A DNA stretch of 14,920 bases from contig CAJJMX010000019.1 in assembly GCA_905192935.1 (NCBI GenBank), positions 1-14,920 of the forward strand, given 5' to 3'. Origin of the DNA: an uncultured Mailhella sp. (GTDB lineage: Bacteria > Desulfobacterota > Desulfovibrionia > Desulfovibrionales > Desulfovibrionaceae). The notes below the pieces were generated by a model that was not told the origin of the DNA, searched no databases, and saw only the letters and a program-made list of their open reading frames with translations. Positions 1 through 6,880 of the stretch are shown in pieces; position 1 is the first letter of the stretch, and the number at the start of each line of letters is the position of its first letter. A program made the translations under genes and the position numbers.

Positions 1-13
1 AAAGTGCGGCGCG

Positions 14-48
14 AAAAAGGGCGGGGTCCGAACTGCGGACTCCGCCCT
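14..48 (-). terminator. Rho-independent terminator of htpX
   Basis: Inverted repeat with arms at 18-30 and 36-48 (13 bp with one G-T wobble, 5-base loop). On the minus strand it is followed by five T residues (14-18). It lies 29 bases past the htpX stop codon. Confidence 0.85.
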
Positions 49-76
49 GAGCTGTCCTTTTCAGCCTGAGCGCGGC

Positions 77-937
77 TTAGCCGGGATAGCGCCCGGTGCG
101 GGCCATTTCCTGAAGATTGGCTATGCGCTCTTCCATGGGGGGATGGGTGCTGAACATGCGGCGCATGGTGTCGCCGGTGAGCGGGGACACGATGAACATG
201 TTCTCCGTGGCCGGGTTGGCCTGCATGGGAATGTGGCGGCTGTAGGCGTCGAGATTGTTCAGCGCTCCGGCAAGGGCCAGAGGATCGGCGCAGTATTCGG
301 CGCCTGCGGCGTCGGCCATGTATTCGCGACGACGGGAAATGGCCATCTGGATGAGCGTTGCGGCAAGAGGTCCGAGGATCATCATGGCGATGGCGGCCAG
401 AGGATTGCTGTTGCCCTCCTCGTCGCGGGCTCCGCCGAAGATCATGGAGAACTGAAGCATGTTGGCTATGGCCGTGATGGCCGAGGCGATGACGCCGGCC
501 ACGGTCTGGATGAGGATGTCGCGGTGGGCGATGTGCGCCATTTCATGGGCCAGCACGCCGCGCAGCTGCTCAGGCGGGAGAAGCTGCATGATGCCCTGCG
601 TCACGGCGATGACGCCGTGTTCCGGGTCGCGTCCCGTGGCGAAGGCGTTGGGGGCCTCCTGCGGCACGATGAAAAGACGGGGCTTGGGCACGCCCGCTCT
701 CTGGGCGAGTTCTTCCACTATCTGATGCACCATGGGCGCGTCTTCCGGAGCCAGTTCCTGCGCCCGGTACATGGAAAGCACGATCTTGTCGGAAAACCAG
801 TAGCTTCCGATGTTCATGATGACGGCGAAGACAAGGGCGATGACGATGCCCTGACGGCCGCCGAGAGCGCTGCCCATGACGATGAGAACGGCGGAAAGGC
901 CGGCCATGAGCAGAAGGGTCTTGAGTTGGCTGGTCAT
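77..937 (-). CDS. htpX: HtpX-type M48 membrane zinc metalloprotease
   Basis: This encodes a 286-residue protein, the usual length for HtpX, an inner-membrane zinc endopeptidase that degrades misfolded membrane proteins alongside FtsH. Two hydrophobic segments lie near the N-terminus (about residues 5-25 and 29-47), with further hydrophobic segments at about 142-165 and 178-200. The catalytic HExxH motif is HEMAH at 131-135 (H131 and H135 as zinc ligands, E132 as catalytic base). The third ligand fits E205 in SRRREYMAD. The ATG at 937 was chosen because AGGAG lies just upstream and the membrane anchor begins directly after it. An in-frame start 52 codons further upstream would add a non-homologous-looking tail and would begin upstream of the promoter. 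The gene has its own promoter at 976-1004 and a terminator at 14-48, so it is probably monocistronic. Heat-shock control is typical of the family, but I see no heat-shock element. Confidence 0.95.
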   Translation of the reverse strand: MTSQLKTLLLMAGLSAVLIVMGSALGGRQGIVIALVFAVIMNIGSYWFSDKIVLSMYRAQELAPEDAPMVHQIVEELAQRAGVPKPRLFIVPQEAPNAFATGRDPEHGVIAVTQGIMQLLPPEQLRGVLAHEMAHIAHRDILIQTVAGVIASAITAIANMLQFSMIFGGARDEEGNSNPLAAIAMMILGPLAATLIQMAISRRREYMADAAGAEYCADPLALAGALNNLDAYSRHIPMQANPATENMFIVSPLTGDTMRRMFSTHPPMEERIANLQEMARTGRYPG

Positions 938-975
938 GTTTGCTCCTGTGTTGTGGTCATGAAGGCCATGGAGGA

Positions 976-1004
976 AGAATAACCATGCTTTTGGGCTCTG
1001 CCAA
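976..1004 (-). promoter_or_regulatory. Candidate sigma70 promoter of htpX
   Basis: On the minus strand, TTGGCA (999-1004) and TATTCT (976-981) are separated by exactly 17 bases. Transcription would start near 969, giving a leader of about 30 bases that contains the AGGAG of htpX. The match is 5/6 for the -35 and 4/6 for the -10. Confidence 0.55.
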
Positions 1005-1059
1005 GGGCGGAATGCTTGCAAATTGTTGCAGATAAGCGCCTGCCGGAAGGCCGGGCATG

Positions 1060-1090
1060 AAAAAAGCGCCGGAAGGGATCTCCGGCGCTT
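1060..1090 (-). terminator. Rho-independent terminator of the PHP phosphatase gene
   Basis: Perfect 10-bp inverted repeat (arms 1064-1073 and 1081-1090) with a 7-base loop, followed on the minus strand by a run of T (1060-1065). It sits 37 bases past the stop codon of the PHP gene and upstream of the htpX promoter. Confidence 0.85.
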
Positions 1091-1126
1091 CATGCGTCTG
1101 CGGCGTCGGGAAAAGGGACGCCTTCC

Positions 1127-1960
1127 TCAGTCGACGAAGGGCACGGCCGTCACTTCGCCCCGGCAGAAGACCAGACTTTCCTTCCAGCCTTCGGCGGCGG
1201 CGCAGCGGGCGAGCGTGTCGAAGTTCCAGGCCACCTGCTCCGTGGCGTGACTGTCCGAGGCAAACGTGACGGGCAGTCCGAGATTACGGGCCAGCTTCAG
1301 TATCTTCGGGCCGGGATAGACCTCCCGGCAGGGCTTGCGAAGGCCCGCGGAGGAGATCTCCATGGCCATGCCCGCGTCGCGCACCGCGCAGAGCGCGTCG
1401 CCCACAAGATCCATGCTCCCGGGAGCATCCAGCCAGCGGTGGAAGTCGTCCACGGAGAATATCTTGATGAGGTCGGGATGCGCCACGATGTTGAACATCC
1501 TCGTTTCGGCCATGGTCTTCATGGTGCGGTAGTAGCGCGCATAGAGTCCGCAGCGCTCCTCGAAGGAGAGCGGAGCCCAGTCGGAGGCGGCGGAGTCGAA
1601 GCCCCAGCGGCCGAGAAAATGTATGCCCGCGATGAGATAGTCGTATTCGTGCGCCGAGGTCATGTCGCGCAGATACGGCACCTCGTCCTCCAGCCCGTCC
1701 ACCTCGAGGCCGAGCAGCACCCGTATGCCGCGCGGAGCCTGTTCGGCCCGAAGCTGCGACACTTCGGCAAGATAGTCGTCGAAGGTGGCGGCAAGGTGCT
1801 CCCGGTATTCCTCGGGATAGTCGTAGCCTTCGGGCCGCGGAGAATGTTCGGAAAATCCCTGCACGAGAAGGCCCTTTTCCTGGCCGGCCTCGAACATCTG
1901 CCGGACGCTGTCTCTCGCGTGGGAGTGATTGGTATGGGTATGAAGATCGACTCGTATCAT
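1127..1960 (-). CDS. PHP-domain phosphatase, HisJ-type histidinol-phosphatase family
   Basis: The 277-residue protein spans a complete PHP (polymerase and histidinol phosphatase) domain, a trinuclear metal-dependent phosphoesterase in a distorted TIM barrel. The metal-binding motifs are all present in order: DLHTHT at 5-10, SEHS at 37-40, GLEVD at 84-88, AGIH at 111-114, HPD at 161-163 and SDSH at 245-248. Length and motif order match HisJ/HisK proteins, which hydrolyse L-histidinol phosphate in histidine synthesis. Other HisJ-family members act on different small phosphoesters, and no other his gene is nearby, so the substrate is an inference. The start at 1960 gives DLHTHT its usual position five residues in and has AGGA upstream. 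A longer in-frame start at 2026 would lie within the promoter. The cytoplasmic enzyme is intact, with no missing ligand. Confidence 0.9.
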   Translation of the reverse strand: MIRVDLHTHTNHSHARDSVRQMFEAGQEKGLLVQGFSEHSPRPEGYDYPEEYREHLAATFDDYLAEVSQLRAEQAPRGIRVLLGLEVDGLEDEVPYLRDMTSAHEYDYLIAGIHFLGRWGFDSAASDWAPLSFEERCGLYARYYRTMKTMAETRMFNIVAHPDLIKIFSVDDFHRWLDAPGSMDLVGDALCAVRDAGMAMEISSAGLRKPCREVYPGPKILKLARNLGLPVTFASDSHATEQVAWNFDTLARCAAAEGWKESLVFCRGEVTAVPFVD

Positions 1961-1997
1961 GGCGTCATTCCTGCATGATGAAGATTGTTGCGCGGTC

Positions 1998-2026
1998 ATG
2001 ATAGCGCAGGCGTCTTCGGCCCGCAA
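1998..2026 (-). promoter_or_regulatory. Candidate sigma70 promoter of the PHP phosphatase gene
   Basis: On the minus strand, TTGCGG (2021-2026) and TATCAT (1998-2003) are 17 bases apart. Predicted start is near 1991, about 30 bases before the ATG. The match is 4/6 for the -35 and 5/6 for the -10. This element lies back-to-back with the plus-strand candidate at 2104-2132. Confidence 0.6.
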
Positions 2027-2103
2027 TGCGCGGGAAAGAACATGGAGCGGGGAGACGCCTCTTCGTCCGGGGAAAAAGAGAGCGCCTTATCCTGCCGCCG
2101 CTC

Positions 2104-2132
2104 TTGCGGAAACGGCGCGGAAGGGATATGGT
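2104..2132 (+). promoter_or_regulatory. Possible promoter of the 29-residue peptide gene
   Basis: TTGCGG (2104-2109) and TATGGT (2127-2132) have a 17-base spacer, 4/6 match to each consensus hexamer. Transcription would start near 2139, giving a leader of about 45 bases before the ATG at 2184. This is weak evidence on its own, helped by its position and spacing. Confidence 0.35.
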
Positions 2133-2183
2133 GAACAGGCATCTTTCGCCCGTTCAGGGGCACCACAAGCACAGGAGAGCGTC

Positions 2184-2273
2184 ATGGACTACCTTTTCTT
2201 CTTCGTCGGCATCATCGCGGTGATCTGCGCCCTTACCTATATCAAGAAGACGAGCCCCAACAGGCATCATTGA
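2184..2273 (+). CDS. Small single-helix membrane peptide, unknown function
   Basis: I do not recognise this 29-residue peptide. It begins MDYLFFFVGIIAVICALTYI, forming one hydrophobic helix at about residues 3-20, and ends in a short positively charged tail with KK and HH. This predicts an inner-membrane peptide with a cytoplasmic C-terminus. Support for a real gene comes from AGGAG at 2173-2177, six bases before the ATG, and from an intact reading frame with membrane-protein composition in an otherwise non-coding gap between two genes. The next gene downstream is trmL, 256 bases away, and shared transcription is uncertain. It could be a subunit-stabilising peptide of a membrane complex or a stress peptide, but nothing in the sequence decides this. 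Confidence 0.6.
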   Translation: MDYLFFFVGIIAVICALTYIKKTSPNRHH

Positions 2274-2529
2274 TGATGCGGGCGTTTTCTGCCCTTCTTC
2301 AGGAAAAAGGGGCCGGTCGGCCTTCATGAGGGCCTGTCGTCCGGCATGTCTTCCGGAGACTTCGCAGTCTGCGGGGCCCGGGACCCGGCGGCCTTTTTCC
2401 GGTGTTCGTTTTTTTGCTGAGGCGGATATGGTCCGCCGTCTTCCATGACGTCCGCGCTTTCGGGCCCGGGCGTTTTTCTTTGGGCTCATCCGGATTTTCC
2501 GGACGCCCGGAACGTTTTTCGGACACGTC
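2274..2529 (+). other. Gap between the small peptide gene and trmL, with hairpins
   Basis: No gene is apparent. A weak hairpin (GGGC at 2280-2283, GCCC at 2291-2294, then a pyrimidine tract) could terminate the peptide transcript. A 9-bp stem with one mismatch and a TCGC tetraloop lies at 2353-2374, followed at a distance by GC-rich sequence and T5 at 2394-2398. A perfect 6-bp hairpin lies at 2421-2437. No convincing promoter for trmL was found, so readthrough from 2104-2132 is possible. Confidence 0.35.
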
Positions 2530-2997
2530 ATGCTGCACATCGTCCTGTATCATCCCGAGATCCCGCCGAACACCGGCAACATCGCAAGACTGTGCGCAGG
2601 CACGGGCACGCGCCTGCATCTCATCGAGCCTCTGGGCTTTGCCATCGACGACAGGCATCTTCGCCGGGCCGGTCTCGACTACTGGCCGCATGTGGACGTT
2701 TCCGTGTGGCCGTCCCTCGAGGCCTATCTTCAGGCGGACGGCGCAGGGCGCAGGCTGGTGTCCACCAGTGCGCGCGGCGGAAGCGACGTGCACCGCTTCG
2801 CCTTTTCCCCGGAGGACAGTCTGCTTTTCGGTCCGGAATCCACGGGTCTTCCCGCCGACGTACAGAGCATGGCTCAGGAGCATGTGCGCATTCCGGTGAA
2901 GGACTGCATCCGAAGCCTCAATCTTTCCACGTCCGCGGGCATCATTCTCTACATGGCCCTGGCCTCTCTGAACGGCCTGGACGACTGGCCCGCCTGA
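2530..2997 (+). CDS. trmL: tRNA (cytidine/uridine-34-2'-O)-methyltransferase TrmL
   Basis: The 155-residue protein is a minimal SPOUT-class methyltransferase, the same size as TrmL (formerly YibK). TrmL uses S-adenosylmethionine to methylate the 2'-hydroxyl of wobble nucleotide 34 in tRNA-Leu isoacceptors. Visible motifs are NTGNIAR at 14-20 (substrate-side arginine R20), LLFGPESTGLP at 98-108 (glycine-rich SAM loop of the trefoil knot) and IPVKDCIRSLNLSTSAGIILY at about 121-141, which closes the knot and contains the conserved SLN. Y141 corresponds to the C-terminal tyrosine of the family. The protein is intact. The ribosome binding site is weak (GGA about eight bases before the ATG). The start is fixed by homology, since the first strand LHIVLYHP begins at residue 2. 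It acts as a cytoplasmic dimer. Confidence 0.93.
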   Translation: MLHIVLYHPEIPPNTGNIARLCAGTGTRLHLIEPLGFAIDDRHLRRAGLDYWPHVDVSVWPSLEAYLQADGAGRRLVSTSARGGSDVHRFAFSPEDSLLFGPESTGLPADVQSMAQEHVRIPVKDCIRSLNLSTSAGIILYMALASLNGLDDWPA

Positions 2998-3328
2998 AAA
3001 TACGTCGACCGTCGCTGCGGAGGCTTTTCGGCGGAACATGCCGGGGCTTCTTCGGCCGGATGCTGCTTCTCATGAACCCGGGCGGACAGGGAAGGGGCGC
3101 AGGTTCTTTTCTGTGCGGCCTGTCGGCGTCTTCGGCCATTTTTCCGACGCGGGGAGATAGCCTTTCCCGTTTCATAGTGTCCCCGGCGTTCTGTGCCCGG
3201 ACATGAAAAGGCGCGGAAAGTCATGACGGCGCGGTCCCGTGCCGATGACGCGGCCTGTGCGCAAAAAAGGGGAGCTCCGGTATGCGGCGCTCCCCCTTTC
3301 TGCATGATGCCTCGACTTCGGCCGTGCG
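2998..3328. other. Convergent intergenic region between trmL and the large membrane protein gene
   Basis: No supported gene lies in these 331 bases. The only clear element is the minus-strand terminator at 3263-3295. For trmL I find only weak candidates on the plus strand, such as GTCGG/CCGAC arms flanking a T5 run near 3120-3150. Open frames here lack ribosome binding sites and protein-like composition. Confidence 0.5.
3263..3295 (-). terminator. Rho-independent terminator of the large membrane protein gene
   Basis: Stem GGGGAGC (3269-3275) with GCTCCCC (3289-3295), 13-base loop, followed on the minus strand by T6 (3263-3268). It lies 34 bases past the stop codon at 3329. Confidence 0.85.
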
Positions 3329-6300
3329 TCATTTATGCGGGGTTTCTTCCGGCAGGCATACGGCCTTCATCTGACGCAGATATTCTTCGTTCCTGGCGAG
3401 GTAGAAGGAGAGCGGCGCGGCGAAGTTGCGGCCCACGAGACCGTCCACCAGAAGCTGACTGACTTCCCGCTCCAGCATGAGGATCTGCTGCATGCGCAGA
3501 AGCACCTGCCGCTCGCTTCTGGAAAAGCGCCGCACGAAGAGGTCGAGCGCGTAGTTGGCCCGCGGCTGATAGAACCAGAAGTACATGAGGTCGAGGGCAT
3601 TGATGACCATGTCGATCCACAGACGGGGATCGACGGCGTTCAGCGTGCGGGGCAGGGCTTCGGGCCGTGCGAGCAGGCTCATGACGTTCTTTTCCGGGAA
3701 GAGCTCCTCAAGCTTGCCGTAGAGGGCGAGGGATTGGTGCAGGCGGCTGCGGTAGTCGGCCATGCGTCTGCGTATGTTGCTCTCCCTGTCCACGATGCCG
3801 TCCACGATGCCGATGACGGTGTCGGAGGCGAGCTTCACCACGAACACGGCCGCGACGGCCAGGGATTCGGGACTTCCGCCCTCGGCCGTGACGAGAAAGA
3901 GCAGAATGCCGTGGAAGACGAGGGCCAGCGGCAGAGAAAGCACGATGCAGGCAATGTCCGTGAGGATGTTCTTCATGGAGAAGCCGCGCAGGATGTGCGT
4001 GGCCACCTTGTAGAGGCCGCAGCCCGCCATGAGCACGGCGTAGGTGGTGAGAGGCGCGTTGACGGTGCTCAGTCCCATGCCCTGCTCCAGGATGCGGCAG
4101 CGCAGCAGGGGTTCGAGCAGCACCACGGACAGACCGTTGTACATGAGCGAAACGTACAGACTCGACCAGCTCACGTAGCTTTTCCAGTGCAGGACGGAAG
4201 AGCGGTGCAGACCGCCGCTGCCGAGCACGGCCTGAAGGATGTTGCGAAGCCCGGAAATGAGGAACCAGAGCGGCGCTCCGAGCCAGGCCAGCCAGCCCGT
4301 CTGCGTGTACAGGAAGGCCAGCCATGCGGGAATGAAGCCCACGATGACGCGCAGGGCGTTGGCAAGACCGGTGTTGAGATAGCGGCTCTTGTCGAGGAGG
4401 CTCTCGCGGACGTGATGTGCAGGCATGAAGCCGTTGCTGAGGCCGGAGTCCGTGCCGCCGAGCGTGATGATGTTGCCCTGCGTGGAACTCTCGTCGGCCG
4501 TGGCTATGGAGCAGTCGCCGTCGTTGCATACCACGGTGTTCTCGGACACGGGCGTCCATTCCGTATGCCGGTTCTTGCCGAAGTGGCGCAGTCCGGGAAT
4601 CCGGCGCAGGAACGAGACCAGACGGGAGGGCTCCTCGCCGGGCGCGTCGGAGCTGTAGGTCACCTGTTCCAGAAGTTTGGTGCGCAGCGGCAGCAGAAGA
4701 TGGGCGGAGCGGCTCGTGTCGTTGAGTTCGCGGCGGGCGCGCAGCGGCAGCGTTTCGGGATAGGCAAGGCCCATGCCGTAGCGGTGGCCCGGACGACTCG
4801 TGGAGTCCGTGCCCATGGTGGCGCGCAGCTTGGCCGTCTGATAGTAGCCGCAGAGCACGGGAATGTTCTGCAGGATGATGCGCAGCTTGCGCACGCGCGG
4901 CGATTTCGGCGCGTCGGCGGAGTGGAGCGTGGCGCTGCCGCGCGGCGTGCTGAAGCTTTCCTCCGTGGAAATGCCGGGAGCGGCGCCCGCTTCCCGGAGC
5001 ATGCCTATGATGATCTGCTTGAGTCTCGGCACGCTGCCTTCGTTGATGGCTCTCTGCAGCTCGTTGATGGACTGCAGATGCTGCATGTCGCCGTTCTGCC
5101 AGTCCTTGAGGTTGAAAAGCTCCAGATGCGTGATGCGTCCCTGACAATCCCAGAGAAGATTGAGCACGTCTTCGGCGGTGAGGCGCGCGAGATTCAGCGT
5201 GATGCGGCAGCCGCTCTTGAGGTCGCAGAGGCGCGTGAGCAGATGCAGCGGCGTCTGATTGAGCAGCTCCGGGCAGTCCGCGGATTCGCAGGCGTTCTGA
5301 AGCGAGGCCGTTCTGGGAAAGAGTTCGGGGTCGTTCAGGCGGGCGGTCACGGTTTCCGTGGTGAACCGGTCGAGTTCTTCCAGCTCGTGCAGAAGATGGG
5401 AGCGCTCCTCGTCGGGCGTGTCGGGGGAGGCGAGGGCGCTCTTCACGTCGTCAGCCCGCCTTTCGAGCAGACCGAAGAGCTTTTTATGGATGAATTCGGC
5501 CAGATGCAGCAAAGAGGCCTGTCCGTGTCCGACGAAAAGCATGAATTCGTGCGGATCGAGAGGTTCCGGTTCGGCGTGCAGCAGGGAAGCGAGGCGGGGA
5601 CGCTCGGTCCTGTTCCAGTCGTCGAGCAGGCGCAGGATGCGCTTTTCCAGCCAGCGCGTGGCGGCGCGGCCCTCGTTCATGAGCGTGGACATGGCCGGAG
5701 TGGAAAGAAACGCGATGAAGTCCTCGTCGTTGGTGAAGCCGCGAGGGATCCAGATGAGATCCACGAGACGCCCCATGTACGGCGCGTGGAAGAGAAGTCC
5801 TATGCGCACGCTGATGCCCATGATGCGCGCGGCGCGTATGAGTTCGCTGGCCGCTTCGGGGGAGACGTAGTTGTAGTAGATGACGGTGAGCGAGCGTATG
5901 CCCTTGAGCCAGGCGTCCATGATGAGGTGCGTGGCGTTCTTGCGGCCCTTGGTGTTGGCGTCGTGCACATGATTGTCGAACACGGCCTGATTCCAGTCCT
6001 CGGGCATTTCGAGCATGAAGTAGCGGTGCAGCAGACGGCGCACCACGGCGTGGCGGCCGCTGGCCGCCTGCCGGAAGTCGTGGGCGAGACGAAGCTGCGT
6101 TTCGAAGTCGCCGTGGGCGCGCACGAGTTCCTTCATGAGCTGCACGAGCACGCGTCCCGTATTGATGCGCAGCGACGTGCGCGCCATGACGAGCACCTCG
6201 TCGCGCAGGGCGGCAAGGGCTTCTATCCTGTCGTCGGCTCTGCCCTGAGAGAGCGTGTCGAGCAGACGCAGAACGGCCGAGGCCATGCGCAGCTCCACCG

Positions 6301-6442
6301 GAACGGAAAGTTCCATGATGCCGGAGGGACTGAGCTGAGGCATGAGACTCGGCAGTCCCTTCTGGCTTTTCGTCACCGTCCTGTTGATCATGGTGAGAAG
6401 CTGATAGTCCTGAGGATCGAAGCGGATGGAACGGTGTGTCAT
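3329..6442 (-). CDS. Large membrane protein with a PHP-like/TIM-barrel N-terminal half, unknown function
   Basis: I do not recognise a named family for this 1037-residue protein. Residues 1-150 are mostly helical and charged. From 155 to about 549 hydrophobic strands alternate with helices: FDNHVHD (155-161), SLTVIYYN (184-191), SVRIGLLF (211-218), FMLFVGHG (300-307), CRITLNLA (412-419), ITHLELFNL (437-445), LKQIIIGML (474-482) and LRIILQNIP (520-528), then GTDSTS (544-549). D156-x-H158-x-H160 matches PHP motif I, but the later PHP histidine and glutamate positions appear replaced (YYN, GLLF). Residues 630-670 look beta-rich and soluble. About six membrane helices lie at 688-885, followed by a charged helical cytoplasmic tail to 1037. 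There is no signal peptide. AGG lies eight bases before the ATG. The frame is intact and the gene is monocistronic, with its own terminator. A membrane-tethered metal-dependent hydrolase, or a catalytically dead sensor, is an inference only. Confidence 0.85.
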   Translation of the reverse strand: MTHRSIRFDPQDYQLLTMINRTVTKSQKGLPSLMPQLSPSGIMELSVPVELRMASAVLRLLDTLSQGRADDRIEALAALRDEVLVMARTSLRINTGRVLVQLMKELVRAHGDFETQLRLAHDFRQAASGRHAVVRRLLHRYFMLEMPEDWNQAVFDNHVHDANTKGRKNATHLIMDAWLKGIRSLTVIYYNYVSPEAASELIRAARIMGISVRIGLLFHAPYMGRLVDLIWIPRGFTNDEDFIAFLSTPAMSTLMNEGRAATRWLEKRILRLLDDWNRTERPRLASLLHAEPEPLDPHEFMLFVGHGQASLLHLAEFIHKKLFGLLERRADDVKSALASPDTPDEERSHLLHELEELDRFTTETVTARLNDPELFPRTASLQNACESADCPELLNQTPLHLLTRLCDLKSGCRITLNLARLTAEDVLNLLWDCQGRITHLELFNLKDWQNGDMQHLQSINELQRAINEGSVPRLKQIIIGMLREAGAAPGISTEESFSTPRGSATLHSADAPKSPRVRKLRIILQNIPVLCGYYQTAKLRATMGTDSTSRPGHRYGMGLAYPETLPLRARRELNDTSRSAHLLLPLRTKLLEQVTYSSDAPGEEPSRLVSFLRRIPGLRHFGKNRHTEWTPVSENTVVCNDGDCSIATADESSTQGNIITLGGTDSGLSNGFMPAHHVRESLLDKSRYLNTGLANALRVIVGFIPAWLAFLYTQTGWLAWLGAPLWFLISGLRNILQAVLGSGGLHRSSVLHWKSYVSWSSLYVSLMYNGLSVVLLEPLLRCRILEQGMGLSTVNAPLTTYAVLMAGCGLYKVATHILRGFSMKNILTDIACIVLSLPLALVFHGILLFLVTAEGGSPESLAVAAVFVVKLASDTVIGIVDGIVDRESNIRRRMADYRSRLHQSLALYGKLEELFPEKNVMSLLARPEALPRTLNAVDPRLWIDMVINALDLMYFWFYQPRANYALDLFVRRFSRSERQVLLRMQQILMLEREVSQLLVDGLVGRNFAAPLSFYLARNEEYLRQMKAVCLPEETPHK

Positions 6443-6559
6443 GGCGGTACCTGCGGCAGTGAAATGGGCTTTTCATAGTAGTACGACGGGCACTCGGACG
6501 CAAGGTGCAGGGCAGGCGCGGCGGGGAAAAGGACCGGAAAAAATTACAGTCCCACAAGG

Positions 6560-6600
6560 CGCGTCATTATACTTTTACAGAAGAAATCGCGTCGTTATAC
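6560..6600 (-). promoter_or_regulatory. Tandem repeats carrying two candidate -10 boxes for the large membrane protein gene
   Basis: The 13-base unit CGCGTCRTTATAC occurs at 6560-6572 and 6588-6600, differing at one base, with start-to-start spacing of 28 bases. Read on the minus strand each unit is GTATAAYGACGCG. The proximal copy contains a perfect TATAAT (6566-6571) and the distal one TATAAC (6594-6599). No good -35 accompanies either, which suggests an activator or a dual operator and promoter role. Confidence 0.45.
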
Positions 6601-6608
6601 AGAGCCGC

Positions 6609-6637
6609 TTGACATAAATTCTGCCGGATGAGATACT
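6609..6637 (+). promoter_or_regulatory. Sigma70 promoter of rlpA
   Basis: A perfect TTGACA (6609-6614), a 17-base spacer and GATACT (6632-6637, 4/6). Start is predicted near 6644. A 5-bp inverted repeat CTCAT-N6-ATGAG (6636-6651) overlaps the -10 and start site and could be an operator. The leader to the rlpA ATG would be about 237 bases. Confidence 0.7.
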
Positions 6638-6880
6638 CATGCCCCTATGAGACGTGTACGGGCAGGGCAGACGCCTTCGGACGTGCCTGATTCCCGTCGT
6701 TTCCCTCCGTTCCCCGAGGCCTCCTGCTGGATGGACTTTCGGCTTGCCTTCGCGCATCGGAGCCGCGCCCCGTTCCGGGAGTGATCGCGGCGGACTGAGG
6801 GAAAAAGGGCGATTTCCGCTCCACGCAGCCAGGATCGCAGACGGATCGGCCGCGTGACTTCATCTCAACCCGGAGTCTGC

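Larger units (their letters stand above)
6443..6880. other. Divergent control region between the large membrane protein gene and rlpA
   Basis: These 438 bases hold no supported gene. They contain the minus-strand -10 candidates and direct repeats at 6560-6600, the plus-strand promoter at 6609-6637, and a leader of about 237 bases for rlpA. The section at 6540-6640 is clearly more AT-rich than its surroundings, as expected for a promoter region. Confidence 0.6.

Noticed and set aside
938..1093. N-terminal extension of htpX
   Set aside because: The extension is unlike HtpX, overlaps the candidate promoter and the upstream terminator, and the internal ATG at 937 has AGGAG and starts directly at the membrane anchor.
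2421..2437. Perfect 6-bp hairpin GGCGGA-TATGG-TCCGCC before trmL as a terminator
   Set aside because: On the plus strand the T run precedes rather than follows the stem, and on the minus strand an A run follows. It is not a Rho-independent terminator in either direction.
3736..6442. Site-specific recombinase Gcr-type membrane protein as the identity of the 1037-residue protein
   Set aside because: I could not see motifs of that family, only a general similarity of soluble part followed by membrane helices.
3335..6478. Open frame of over 1000 codons on the plus strand opposite the large membrane protein gene
   Set aside because: It is a byproduct of GC-rich codon use on the other strand. The product is low-complexity, rich in H, G, E, V and A, has no membrane or domain pattern, and its length simply follows the real gene.
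6854..6880. GTG start nine codons upstream of the chosen rlpA start
   Set aside because: The ATG at 6881 has GGAG five bases away and begins a normal signal peptide; the GTG has no clear ribosome binding site.
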